Positions 7,169 to 17,019 of a DNA stretch of 52,131 nt are shown here, piece by piece. The DNA is from Actinomycetes bacterium. GTDB lineage: Bacteria > Actinomycetota > Acidimicrobiia > Acidimicrobiales > RAAP-2. Position 1 is the stretch's first letter. Each line of letters starts with the position of its first letter. The position numbers and the translations under genes are program-made. The stretch spans positions 1 to 52,131 of the forward strand of contig JAJYVT010000015.1 of NCBI GenBank assembly GCA_021791845.1, written 5' to 3'. The notes beneath the pieces were generated by a model. That model saw only the letters and a list, made by a program, of their open reading frames with translations, did not search any database and was not told the origin of the DNA.

Positions 7169-8182
7169 TCAGGTGCGGCGGGACAGTCCGGCCGCGGCGG
7201 CCGCCGTCCCCCGGGTGAGCCATCCGAGCCTGGCCGCCAGGTCCCCGTCGGGGTCCGCCATGCTGCTCGCCAGGTGGACCACCACATCCGCGCCGGGCAT
7301 GCGGTTGGCGAGCCAGGAGCCGTGGCCCGGGGGCACGAGCACGTCGGCCTGCCCGAACTCGAGGCGCACGGGCGCCACGATGGACGCGGGATCGAAGCCC
7401 CACGGCAGCACGAAGGCCAGGTCGTCGTCCACCCATCCCCAGACGCCGTTGCGCGTCCGCTCGAAGGTGGAACGACGGATGGTCTCGGAGAAGTCGGGGC
7501 GGGCCAGCACCCACCGGTCGCCCTCGGGCAGGCCGTACCCCTCGAGGACCCGGGACGGGTCGACGAGGACCGCTCTGCGGATCCTGCGATCCTCCTCCCG
7601 CAGGCGGTCGGCCAGCTGGTCCTCGCCCCGGAGCGCCGCCTGCAGCTCCTCCACGTTGCGCGGGTCCATCCCGACGAACCAGTCGTCGCCGAGCGCGTCG
7701 TAGGGGGCCACGCAGCGGACGCACAGTGCCCGCGTCACCCGGTCCGGCAACCGTGCGGCCACGGCCAGCGCATGCGGACCTCCACCCGCCATGCCCCAGA
7801 CGGCGAACCGGTCGAGCGACAGGGCGTCGGCGACGGCCGCCACGTCCGGGGCGCACTCGACCACGCGCCGGCCCCGGTGCCGGTGCGAGCCTCCGTACCC
7901 GGGGCGGTCGTAGGTGACGAGGCGGACCCCGAGGGAGCGCACGAGCTCGTCGTTCGGGTGGCGGTCCAGCCGGCACCCCGGCGTCCCGTGAAGGAGGACG
8001 ACGGGGACGCCGCCGGGATCGCCCCATTCGGCGGCCATGAGCGTGCGCCCGCCACGGGTGGTCACGGCCCGGGCGCTCCGGTCGCCGGGCGGCCCGCCGG
8101 CCGCGTCGCCGGGCGGCCCGCCGGCCGCGTCGCCGGCCCTGGGCCCGCCGCGATCCTCCGGCGCACCCCCCGGCCGGGTCAC
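7169..8182 (-). CDS. Alpha/beta hydrolase, coupled to the LytTR regulator gene
   Basis: The hydrolase fold is clear: VVLLHGTPGCRLD (oxyanion region), VTYDRPGYGGS, the nucleophile elbow GMAGGG, and DVLVPPGHG near the end. The elbow centre is Ala (G-M-A-G-G), where Ser is expected, so classical hydrolysis may be lost. GTG 8180-8182 overlaps the regulator's TGA stop (GTGA), giving 337 residues with a 39-residue Gly/Ala/Pro extension. An alternative GTG at 8063-8065 starts right at the fold (TTRGGRTLMAAEWG) and gives 298 residues. I prefer the coupled start but either is possible. Context suggests an accessory of the two-component system; the substrate is unknown. Confidence 0.7.
   Translation of the reverse strand: MTRPGGAPEDRGGPRAGDAAGGPPGDAAGGPPGDRSARAVTTRGGRTLMAAEWGDPGGVPVVLLHGTPGCRLDRHPNDELVRSLGVRLVTYDRPGYGGSHRHRGRRVVECAPDVAAVADALSLDRFAVWGMAGGGPHALAVAARLPDRVTRALCVRCVAPYDALGDDWFVGMDPRNVEELQAALRGEDQLADRLREEDRRIRRAVLVDPSRVLEGYGLPEGDRWVLARPDFSETIRRSTFERTRNGVWGWVDDDLAFVLPWGFDPASIVAPVRLEFGQADVLVPPGHGSWLANRMPGADVVVHLASSMADPDGDLAARLGWLTRGTAAAAAGLSRRT
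8081..8138. repeat. 24-bp tandem repeat in the 5' part of the hydrolase gene
   Basis: A 24-bp GC-rich unit is present as two perfect copies (8081-8104, 8105-8128) followed by a 10-bp partial copy. It encodes the repeated octapeptide GDAAGGPP when the upstream GTG start is used. It could equally be an untranslated spacer if translation starts at 8065. Confidence 0.75.
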
Positions 8183-8928
8183 TCCAGGCTCCGCCGGACC
8201 CGGCGGACGAGGCGCTCCCGCAGCTCGTGGACGTGGCGGCGGCTGACGGGAAGCTCCTGGTCGCCCAGGTGCACGGAGCTGTGGGCGCCGTCGGTCCGCA
8301 GCTCGGTGATGTCGGACACCGAGACGAGATAACTGCGGTGCACTCGCACGAACGAGTCGGACCACTCCTCCTCGAGCGTCGCCATCGGCGTTCGGAGCAG
8401 GTAGCTGGCGCCGTCGCGCAGGTGCAGCCGGACGTAGTCCCCGGCTGACTCCACCCATTGGACGCCGGCGCGGGGGACCAGCAGGGTGCGCGACCCCGCG
8501 TCCACGGCGATCACCTCGCCGGCGGGTCGACCGGCCTCCGGCGACGGGTCGGCGGGCGCATGGGCGCGTCGCTCCACCCGTCGGAGCACCTGCTCCAGGT
8601 GCTCGGCGTCCACCGGCTTCAGCAGGTAGCCGGCGGCGCCCACCTCGAAGGCCTCGAGGGCGTGGTTCTCGTGGGCGGTCACGAAGACGACGGCCGGCGG
8701 TGTGGCGAACCGGTTGAGCACATGGGCGAGCTCGAGACCGTCGAGCCCCGGCATCCGGATGTCCAGGAGCACGACGTCGAACGCCTCGTCGCGCAGGCGA
8801 CGCAGACCCTCGGTGGCACTGCTCGCCACGGCCACCCTCCCCACGAGGGGGCTCCGCTCGAGGAGGTAGGACAGCTCGTCGAGCGCCGGACCCTCGTCGT
8901 CGACGGCGAGGATGGCGAGCCCCGTCAC
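8179..8928 (-). CDS. LytTR-family response regulator
   Basis: The 249-residue protein has a receiver domain (about 1-120), with VDDEG, phospho-acceptor Asp in DVVLLDIRMPG, Thr in FVTAHEN and Lys in GYLLKP. A LytTR DNA-binding domain (about 150-245) carries WVESAGDYVRLHL and FVRVHRSYLVSVSDI. The GTG start (8926-8928) overlaps the histidine kinase stop by GTGA, so the pair is translationally coupled. LytTR proteins bind paired direct repeats about two helical turns apart. Such a repeat lies at 10290-10321, between this operon and the divergent acetate genes. The natural inference is control of acetate uptake and activation, as in other LytS-type carboxylate responders. Confidence 0.9.
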   Translation of the reverse strand: MTGLAILAVDDEGPALDELSYLLERSPLVGRVAVASSATEGLRRLRDEAFDVVLLDIRMPGLDGLELAHVLNRFATPPAVVFVTAHENHALEAFEVGAAGYLLKPVDAEHLEQVLRRVERRAHAPADPSPEAGRPAGEVIAVDAGSRTLLVPRAGVQWVESAGDYVRLHLRDGASYLLRTPMATLEEEWSDSFVRVHRSYLVSVSDITELRTDGAHSSVHLGDQELPVSRRHVHELRERLVRRVRRSLE

Positions 8929-10100
8929 GAGAGCACCACTCCGGGGTGGCGCTTGGGGATCCGCAGGGTCACCGTCGTGCCGAGGCCCAAGGCGCTTCGG
9001 ATGCGCAGCCCGTAGTCCTCCCCGAACACCGCCCGGAGGCGCTCGTCCACGTTGTGCAGGCCGACCGCCTCGCTCGGGTCGCTGCCCGACAGGACCCCCA
9101 CCAACCGGACCGGGTCGGCACCGACGCCGTCGTCCTCGATCCGGACCCCCGCCTCGGAGCCCTCGTCGGTGATGGCGATGGAGAGCGTCCCCGGGCGCTC
9201 GCTCGGCTCGAGCCCGTGGCGGACTGCGTTCTCCACCAGGGGCTGGATGACGAGCGAGGGGAGCACCACGCCCAGCACGCCGGGCGCCACCCGCACCGAC
9301 ACCGACATCCGGTCGCCGAAGCGCGCCCGCTCGAGGTCCAGGTAGCTGTCCACCAGCCGCAGCTCGTCGGCCATGGTGACGAACTGGCCGTGGCTGCGGA
9401 AGCTGTAGCGGGTGAAGTCGGCGAACACCACGAGGAGCTCGCGCGCCCGCTCGGGATCGGTTCGGATGAACGACTCGATGGCGGTCAGGGCGTTGTACAC
9501 GAAGTGCGGCGCGATCTGGGCCCGGAGGAAGCGCAGCTCCGCTTGGTCCGCCCGGCTGCGTTCGCGCTCCAGCTGGGCCAGCTCCAGCTGGGTCGAGACG
9601 AACCCTCCGACCTCCGTCGCCAGCCGGGAGAGCGCGCTCGGCCCCACGGGCGAGACCGTCGCCAGCGCGCCGACCACCTCGCCGTCGACGCGCAACGGCA
9701 CGACCACGCCGGCCTGGAGGGAGCACATCGTGTCGCCGCACGCCAGCTGGCGGCTCGTGAGCACCTGGGGCCTGCCGGTGGCGAGCGTCGACAGCACGGA
9801 AGGCTCCAACAGGTCGAAGTGCACCTGGTCGACGTCTTCGACCGCCACCGTCCCGCTGCGGTCGGCCAGGACCACCCCGGCGCCGAGCAGCCGGCGCAGG
9901 TGGGGCGCGGCGTGCCGGGCCCCCTCCCTCGTGAGGCCGTTGCGCAAGGCCGGCGCCGCACGGCTGGCCATGTGGAGGGTCTCGTAGGTGGTCCGATGGG
10001 ACGGGGCGCCCAGGCGTCGGCTGCCCCGGAAGGCGAACCAGGCAACCGCGGCGCACAGGAGGACCCCGCCGGCCAACGCGAACCAGACTCCCTCGTCCAA
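8925..10100 (-). CDS. LytS/YehU-type sensor histidine kinase
   Basis: The kinase has a single N-terminal transmembrane helix (VWFALAGGVLLCAAVAWFAF), a GAF-like region (about 60-180) with DTMCSLQAGVVVPL, the His-box QIAPHFVYNALTAIE, the N-box QPLVENAVRHGLE and the G-box DDGVGAD. The start is uncertain. I use TTG 10098-10100 because GGGGGTGG precedes it, and because starts further up would make the kinase gene cover the phased direct repeats at 10290-10321. Other candidates are CTG 10103 or a longer frame to 10385. It should phosphorylate the coupled LytTR regulator. A Cys in the GAF-like part may take part in sensing, but the signal is not visible from sequence. Confidence 0.85.
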   Translation of the reverse strand: MDEGVWFALAGGVLLCAAVAWFAFRGSRRLGAPSHRTTYETLHMASRAAPALRNGLTREGARHAAPHLRRLLGAGVVLADRSGTVAVEDVDQVHFDLLEPSVLSTLATGRPQVLTSRQLACGDTMCSLQAGVVVPLRVDGEVVGALATVSPVGPSALSRLATEVGGFVSTQLELAQLERERSRADQAELRFLRAQIAPHFVYNALTAIESFIRTDPERARELLVVFADFTRYSFRSHGQFVTMADELRLVDSYLDLERARFGDRMSVSVRVAPGVLGVVLPSLVIQPLVENAVRHGLEPSERPGTLSIAITDEGSEAGVRIEDDGVGADPVRLVGVLSGSDPSEAVGLHNVDERLRAVFGEDYGLRIRSALGLGTTVTLRIPKRHPGVVLS

Positions 10101-10289
10101 CAGCCACCCCCGGCGGGTCCCGCGGTTGGCGCCGCCCGGCCTGCCGACGGCAGTCTTCCACAGGCGCGGGGGCTCGGCACCGGACGCCCGCCGCTGGTCG
10201 CACACGACGAACCGCTCGTCGGCCCAGGGAAACCGTTCGGCGATGGAACTACACCTCTCGGCGATCGCACCCGCAGCGATCCTTGCGTC

Positions 10290-10321
10290 TCCACCTGCCG
10301 TTTTGCATGATCCAACTGCCG
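10290..10321. promoter_or_regulatory. Candidate LytTR operator: phased direct repeats
   Basis: TCCACCTGCCG (10290-10300) and TCCAACTGCCG (10311-10321) match at 10 of 11 bases and are spaced exactly 21 bp, two helical turns. This is the arrangement LytTR dimers use. The site lies 110-140 bp upstream of the acetate transporter start and next to the divergent kinase gene, so it could serve both. Confidence 0.55.
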
Positions 10322-10430
10322 GGGGCGCGGAAAGAGCGCGGCCTCGAGCCGGGACCGTGCGGACGGGACCGAGACGTGGTCGCATTCATCGCCAAGCCCG
10401 CCGTCTGCGGCGGGAGGGAGGGGCAACAAG

Positions 10431-11075
10431 ATGGCAACGACCTTCGAGGCGGCACGCAACGTGCAGCAGACGGAGATCATCGGCACGCCGGGGCCGGCAG
10501 ACCCGGCTCCGCTCGGGCTCGCCGGCTTCGCGCTGACGACGTTCCTTCTGTCGCTGGCGAACGCCGGAGTCCTCTCGGGCGGCGGCAACGAGTGGCTGGG
10601 GTACGCCTTCGCCTACGGCGGGCTGTGCCAGCTCCTGGCCGGCATGTGGGAGTTCCGGAACCGCAACGTCTTCGGCGCGACCGCCTTCTCCACCTACGGC
10701 GGGTTCTGGATCGGCCTCGCCATCTGGTTCTTGACGGTGGCACCGATGAAGGGCGAGACAATCGGCAACGACCTGGGCTGGATCCTGCTGGCGTTCTTCA
10801 TCTTCAACACCTACATGCTCCTGTGGAGCGTGTTCGTGAACAAGGCCGTGCTCGTCGTCTTCTTCACCTTGGAGCTCACCGAGCTGATCCTCTTCATCGG
10901 GAACTTCGCCTCCAACACCACCTTGGTCAAGGCAGGCGGCGCCATCGGCATCCTCACCGCCGCCTGCGCCTGGTACACCTCGGCGGCGGGCGTGGTGAAC
11001 GGGATGGCGGGACGCCACGTCCTGCCGGTTGGAAAGCCCATGAGCTTCCCGGCGGCCCGGAGCGCCATCAACTAG
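10431..11075 (+). CDS. satP: Acetate/succinate transporter, GPR1/FUN34/YaaH (SatP) family
   Basis: The 214-residue protein has six predicted transmembrane segments. The family signature D-P-A-P-L-G-L-A-G-F stands before the first helix (about residues 24-33). The second conserved stretch, GNEWLGYAFAYGGLCQLLAGMWEFRNRN, has the expected F-A-x-G-G-x-x-Q pattern. SatP-type proteins are hexameric acetate channels or proton-coupled carriers. A GGGAGGGAGGGG stretch 8 bases before the ATG gives a strong ribosome site. Acetyl-CoA synthetase follows after 37 bp, so uptake and activation of acetate form one operon. The divergent LytS/LytTR genes are the likely regulators. Confidence 0.92.
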   Translation: MATTFEAARNVQQTEIIGTPGPADPAPLGLAGFALTTFLLSLANAGVLSGGGNEWLGYAFAYGGLCQLLAGMWEFRNRNVFGATAFSTYGGFWIGLAIWFLTVAPMKGETIGNDLGWILLAFFIFNTYMLLWSVFVNKAVLVVFFTLELTELILFIGNFASNTTLVKAGGAIGILTAACAWYTSAAGVVNGMAGRHVLPVGKPMSFPAARSAIN

Positions 11076-11112
11076 GCGCCATCAACCAGACCCGACTGCT
11101 AGACAGGACTCC

Positions 11113-13110
<1,998 letters not shown>

Positions 13111-13243
13111 TCGCCGAGGGCGAGCCGGGCGGGGCCGACGCGCCCCTGCCTGCAGCGGGCCGCGCGTGCCGAGCACCGGATGTCGCTCGGAGCGCCCGGC
13201 CCCCGCCTAACATCTGGTATGTGGCGGTGATCCAGGCTCGGCG

Positions 13244-13849
13244 ATGCCCAGGAGCTGGCGCGCCGTGACGGCCAGCGTCTCCGTCTCCCGGACAGAGCTG
13301 GTCATCCTCGGGGTGCTCTACATGATCTCCATCGTCCCGGTGGTCTGGGCCATCGTGGACATGGCGCGCCGGCCCGTCTGGCAGTTCTCCCGCCTGCGCA
13401 AGCTCACCTGGGCCGTCCTGCTCGGCTTCGGCCTCGTCTTCCTCTGGCCGGTCGGGCCGGCGGCGTCGATCATCTACCTCACGGTGCTCCGCCGGCGGTT
13501 CCCCCCGGTCGGTCCGGGCAGCGGGGCGGGCGGCGGGCCGGGACAGCCCTTGTTCGGCGGCCGCTACGGCTCGCCCGGGCCCTACGGCCCCTACGCCGGA
13601 CAAGGACCGTACGGCCCCCAGGGTGGCCCCTACGGTCGTGGCCCCTACGGTCAAAGCTCGCCCGGACAGGGGCCCTACGGCCCGCAACCGGGCTCGTCCG
13701 GACATGGCACCTACGGCCCGGAGGCCGACCCCTACGGCTACCGCCCCCCGCCGGCGTCGCTGCCGGCTGCCGGCTGGTACCCCGATCCCGCCGGCAGCGG
13801 CCAGGAGCGCTGGTGGGACGGCCGGGGGTGGACCGACCACCTGCGCTGA
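13244..13849 (+). CDS. Two-helix membrane protein with GPYG repeats and a DUF2510 tail
   Basis: The 201-residue product starts with two transmembrane helices (about 17-40 and 57-80) resembling the phospholipase-D-nuclease N-terminal module. A Gly/Pro/Tyr-rich repeat region (GPYGP, about 95-165) follows. The end is a DUF2510 motif, AGWYPDPAGSGQERWWDGRGWTDH, common in actinobacterial membrane proteins. Function is unknown; DUF2510 is thought to act as a small membrane-proximal binding unit. ATG 13244 lacks a strong ribosome site, and GTG 13268 with AGGAG upstream is an alternative start. It stands alone between acs and the convergent patatin gene. Confidence 0.7.
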   Translation: MPRSWRAVTASVSVSRTELVILGVLYMISIVPVVWAIVDMARRPVWQFSRLRKLTWAVLLGFGLVFLWPVGPAASIIYLTVLRRRFPPVGPGSGAGGGPGQPLFGGRYGSPGPYGPYAGQGPYGPQGGPYGRGPYGQSSPGQGPYGPQPGSSGHGTYGPEADPYGYRPPPASLPAAGWYPDPAGSGQERWWDGRGWTDHLR

Positions 13850-13867
13850 CGCAGGCCGGGCCGTCGC

Positions 13868-15385
13868 TCAGCCGCAGGAGTCGAGCAGGTCGCGCGGCAA
13901 CCCGGCGGGGCGCGGGCCCTCGTGGACCTCGTAGCCGGCCCACCAGCTGCCGGCGTCGGGCGGCGTGGGCAGCCCCAGGCCCTTGCGCTCGCTCAGCGCG
14001 TCACGCACCACCCGCTTGCACCGGGCCAGCGCGGCCAGGTCGACGGGGGAGGCGCCGCCGGCGTTCCACATCTCCTCCTCCCGGTGCCACGCCTGGGTCC
14101 GGGCGACCACGATGGCGTTGGTCGCCTCGACCACCCGCCGCTGCGTGACCGCGTCCAGGTCGGCGCAGACGTCGGCCGCCCGGAGCCAGCCGTAGTCCGT
14201 GTTCAGCAGCATCAGCCCGCGCGAGAGGTCGAACGGCCCGATCACGTCCACCAGCGGGTCGATGACCGTGAGCTGGGTGCCCGCCGGCAGCCGGGGGGCG
14301 AGGTTCGACCGTTGCCGCTCGGCGAAGGAGATGGCGCCCACAGCCCGGAGGAACACGAGCGGGGCGCTGGCCCGGGTGTAGTCGTAGCGGTCCTGGGGAG
14401 GATCGAGGGGCACGGCCAGGATGGCGTACACCCGCGAGGCGCCGAGCGCCGCCGCCGCGGCCACCGGGATGTTCTCCACCACGCCGCCGTCGACGTAGGC
14501 GTCGCCGGCCATGGGGCGGGGCGGGAAGATCATGGGCACGCTGGACGACGCGATGATCCCGTCCACGAGGTCGACCGGTCCGCCGGCCGGCCCGGGGACC
14601 GGGGTGACGGCGTCGCTCGCCACGATCCGGCCGTCGCCGGTGACGTACCGGAGCACCCCGGCACCCAGGGCGACCACGGCCAGGCGCAGCTCGAGCCCCG
14701 GACGGGCGACCAGCGCAGGGTCGATCGCCGCCACGCCGTCACCCCCCGAGCGCAGGCGCTGGGCCAGCGGGTCGAGCGTCAGCACCGACCCGGTGCGGCC
14801 GCGCAGGCGCCGTCCCGCCCGTCCGAGGCTGGGGAGCGAGCGGGCCACCTGGCCGACCAGGCGCAGGGTGCGACGACGAGGCGGGACCGCCGCTCCGGCC
14901 GGCGTCGCCCCGTCCGCCCCCGGCACGGGGGGCCGGGTGCGCTCCACCACCCAGTGGTCGATGGCCCGGCCGAAGAGCGTGCCCTCGAGCGCGGCCACCC
15001 AGGGCTGCTTGCCGAAGAGGAGGTCCGCTCGTGTCATCGACAGGAGGCCTTCGTGGAGCTGGCGCACCTGGAGGACCATCTCCTCCCTGCCCCGGGCCTG
15101 CGCCAGGAGGGCGGCGAAGAGCGCCCCGGCCGATGCCGCCGTGATCACGTCGGGGACGACGCCCGCCTCCTCCACGAGGTACGACACCGCGCCGGCCTCG
15201 AAGGCGCCCTTGGCGCCACCGCCGGCCAGGACGAACGCCGTCTTGCCCGGTGTCCCGGCGGTGGGCGCGCCCGCTGTCACAACGGGGGATTCTCGCGCCG
15301 GGTCGACGGGTGGGCGCAAGGCGGTCCGCGACCCGGGAGGCACGGCCGCCGCCGGCCGGCCCTGCCCGCCGTCCCCGCCCGTCAT
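13868..15385 (-). CDS. Patatin-like phospholipase family protein
   Basis: The 505-residue protein has the patatin oxyanion loop FVLAGGGAKGAFEAGA, the nucleophile region ITAASAGALFA (Ala-Ala-Ser-Ala-Gly, so the first Gly of GxSxG is Ala) and the catalytic Asp in AYVDGGVVENIPV (DGG). A long insert (about 110-200) and a C-terminal extension bring it above the usual patatin core of about 300 residues. Patatins use a Ser-Asp dyad to deacylate phospholipids. The ATG (15383-15385) overlaps the thiS stop in ATGA, so the gene is translationally coupled to a thiamine gene although no metabolic link is obvious. Confidence 0.85.
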   Translation of the reverse strand: MTGGDGGQGRPAAAVPPGSRTALRPPVDPARESPVVTAGAPTAGTPGKTAFVLAGGGAKGAFEAGAVSYLVEEAGVVPDVITAASAGALFAALLAQARGREEMVLQVRQLHEGLLSMTRADLLFGKQPWVAALEGTLFGRAIDHWVVERTRPPVPGADGATPAGAAVPPRRRTLRLVGQVARSLPSLGRAGRRLRGRTGSVLTLDPLAQRLRSGGDGVAAIDPALVARPGLELRLAVVALGAGVLRYVTGDGRIVASDAVTPVPGPAGGPVDLVDGIIASSSVPMIFPPRPMAGDAYVDGGVVENIPVAAAAALGASRVYAILAVPLDPPQDRYDYTRASAPLVFLRAVGAISFAERQRSNLAPRLPAGTQLTVIDPLVDVIGPFDLSRGLMLLNTDYGWLRAADVCADLDAVTQRRVVEATNAIVVARTQAWHREEEMWNAGGASPVDLAALARCKRVVRDALSERKGLGLPTPPDAGSWWAGYEVHEGPRPAGLPRDLLDSCG

Positions 15386-15690
15386 CCTCCGGCCACCGCC
15401 GTCACGACCTCCACCGACGCGCCGGCCCCGAGCGTGGTGGCCGCCCACCGGGCACGCGGCACCACCTCACGGTCGACGGCCACGGCGAGGCCGCGGGCGT
15501 CGGGCGCGAGGGAGGCCACCACGTCGGCCACCGAGGTCCCCGCCGGGACCCGCCGCACGGCGCCGTTGACCGTGATCGGGAGCGTGCCGTCCCCCGGGGT
15601 CGCCTCGGGAGGCCGCTCGCCGGTCGGCCGCTCCTCGGGAACCCGCTCGCCGGTCGGCCGCTCGCCGGTCGGCCGCTGGTCGCCGGTCAC
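15382..15690 (-). CDS. thiS: Sulfur-carrier protein ThiS with a repeat-bearing N-terminal extension
   Basis: The last 65 residues form a normal ThiS: ITVNGAVRRVPAGTSVADVV, then LAVAVDREVVPRA and the required C-terminal Gly-Gly (VVTAVAGG), which is adenylated and thiocarboxylated to give sulfur for the thiazole. The start is unusual. No ATG/GTG stands at the ubiquitin-fold beginning. The in-frame GTG (15688-15690) overlaps the thiO stop (GTGA) and adds about 37 residues of PTGER-type pentapeptide repeats, giving 102 residues where ThiS is typically 65-75. thiG, which usually follows, is not here. Confidence 0.85.
   Translation of the reverse strand: MTGDQRPTGERPTGERVPEERPTGERPPEATPGDGTLPITVNGAVRRVPAGTSVADVVASLAPDARGLAVAVDREVVPRARWAATTLGAGASVEVVTAVAGG
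15596..15685. repeat. 15-bp tandem repeats at the 5' end of thiS
   Basis: A degenerate 15-bp unit (best form GGCCGCTCGCCGGTC) is repeated about six times in register, encoding R-P-T-G-E and variants. Units at 15611, 15656 and, with three changes, 15641 are the most alike. The period is a multiple of three, so the frame is preserved. Confidence 0.8.
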
Positions 15691-16835
15691 GGGGTGTGGG
15701 CCGCGGGCTCGAGCGCCCGTCCCGGGGGGTAGGCGTCCAGCGGCGGCGGCACGGCGCCACGTTCGAGGAAGGTGGCGACGGCGTCGGCGGTGAGGGCGGT
15801 GAACAGGATCCCATTGCGGTAGTGGCCCGTCGCCACCGCCAGCCCCGGCACGACGGTCGGCCCCACCCAGGGGTAGTTGTCGGGCGAGCCCGGGCGGAGG
15901 CCGGCGATGCACTCCACCAGCTCCAGCTCGTCGACGCCCGGGAGGAGGGTGCGGGCGTCGTCCAAGAGGGTGTGGACCGCGCCCGCCTGCACCGACAGGT
16001 CGAACCCGCGCTCCTCGCTGGTCGCCCCCACCACCACAGTGCCGTCCTGGCGCGGCACGAGGTAGCACGGACGCCCGTGGACGAGGCCGCGCAGGGTCTG
16101 CTCCAGCAGCGGGGCGCTGGCCGGTCCCCGCAGGCGGACGACGTGGCCCTTCACCGGGCGGACCGGGGGGAGGACGCCCTCGGGCACGCCGCCCAACCCG
16201 CTGCTGTGCGCGCCCGCCGCCACCACCACGGTCCCCGCCGTCAGCGGCGGGCCACCCGCCAGCACGACCCCGGACACCCGGCCGCCGGCCATGATCACGG
16301 CCTCGGCCCGATCGGCCACCATGCGCACGCCGGCGGCGTCGCACGCGGCCAGCAGGGCGGCGACCAGCCGGCGGTTGTCCACCTGGTGGTCGCCCGGGAC
16401 CGCCGCGCCGCCCCGCACGCCGGGGGAGAGGGCGGGCACGAGCGCCCGGCACTCGCTGGCGGAGAGCCGGCGGACCTCGAGACCGAGCTCCTGCTGGTAG
16501 GCGAGCACACGGTCCACGGCGGCCCGGTCCGACGCGTCGGCCGCCACCACCACCGTGCCGCAGGCCCGAAAACCAGGGTCGGCGCCCGCCTCCTCCAACC
16601 GCCGGGCGAAGCCCGGCCACCGGTCGCTCGCCGCCAGGGCGAGCCGCACGAGCGGCTCCTCCCCGAACGTCGCCTCGGTCACCGGTGCCAGCATGCCGGC
16701 CGCCACCCACGACGCCCCGTGCCCGGGCGCGGGGTCGACCACGCACACCGAGAGCCCGCGCTGAGCTGCCTCCCATGCGGCCGAGAGGCCGATCACGCCG
16801 CCGCCGATCACCACCGCGTCGGCCCCCGTCGCCAT
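15687..16835 (-). CDS. thiO: Glycine oxidase ThiO
   Basis: The 382-residue flavoprotein begins with the FAD-binding motif [20 protein letters not shown], followed by [15 protein letters not shown], a ThiO hallmark. The DAO-type substrate domain ([26 protein letters not shown]) and the C-terminal [16 protein letters not shown] follow. It oxidises glycine to iminoglycine for thiazole synthesis in aerobes. I chose ATG 16833-16835, since residues upstream do not belong to the fold. It is the first gene of a coupled thiO-thiS-patatin operon. On this strand, about 105-180 bases upstream, lies a segment partly resembling the 3' half of a TPP riboswitch, but the CUGAGA block is missing. Confidence 0.92.
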   Translation of the reverse strand: MATGADAVVIGGGVIGLSAAWEAAQRGLSVCVVDPAPGHGASWVAAGMLAPVTEATFGEEPLVRLALAASDRWPGFARRLEEAGADPGFRACGTVVVAADASDRAAVDRVLAYQQELGLEVRRLSASECRALVPALSPGVRGGAAVPGDHQVDNRRLVAALLAACDAAGVRMVADRAEAVIMAGGRVSGVVLAGGPPLTAGTVVVAAGAHSSGLGGVPEGVLPPVRPVKGHVVRLRGPASAPLLEQTLRGLVHGRPCYLVPRQDGTVVVGATSEERGFDLSVQAGAVHTLLDDARTLLPGVDELELVECIAGLRPGSPDNYPWVGPTVVPGLAVATGHYRNGILFTALTADAVATFLERGAVPPPLDAYPPGRALEPAAHTP

Positions 16836-16942
16836 GACGTCGATGTTATGGCTGCTCCGGGCGGTCGCCCACATCGACCGGCGCGATGCGTCAGCCGGCC
16901 CCCGGCGGGGAAGTACGATGACCGGACTGCTCCAGGGCCAAC

Positions 16943-17015
16943 GTCGTCCCTTGCGGCAGCACCTTGATCAGGGTCCGTGCCCATGGCGCGGGCCACGAGC
17001 CTGGAAAGGGACGAC
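16943..17015 (+). promoter_or_regulatory. Long-range stem sequestering the gltB ribosome-binding site
   Basis: GTCGTCCCTT (16943-16952) is perfectly complementary to AAGGGACGAC (17006-17015), a 10-bp stem closing a 53-base internal region. The right arm overlaps the AAAGGG Shine-Dalgarno (17005-17010) of gltB, whose GTG starts at 17020, so folding would block initiation. The interior can form smaller helices (for example CCT/AGG around TGATC). This is the geometry of a translational riboswitch or thermosensor-like leader. No known family is recognised on this strand. Confidence 0.5.
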
Positions 17016-17019
17016 ACCG

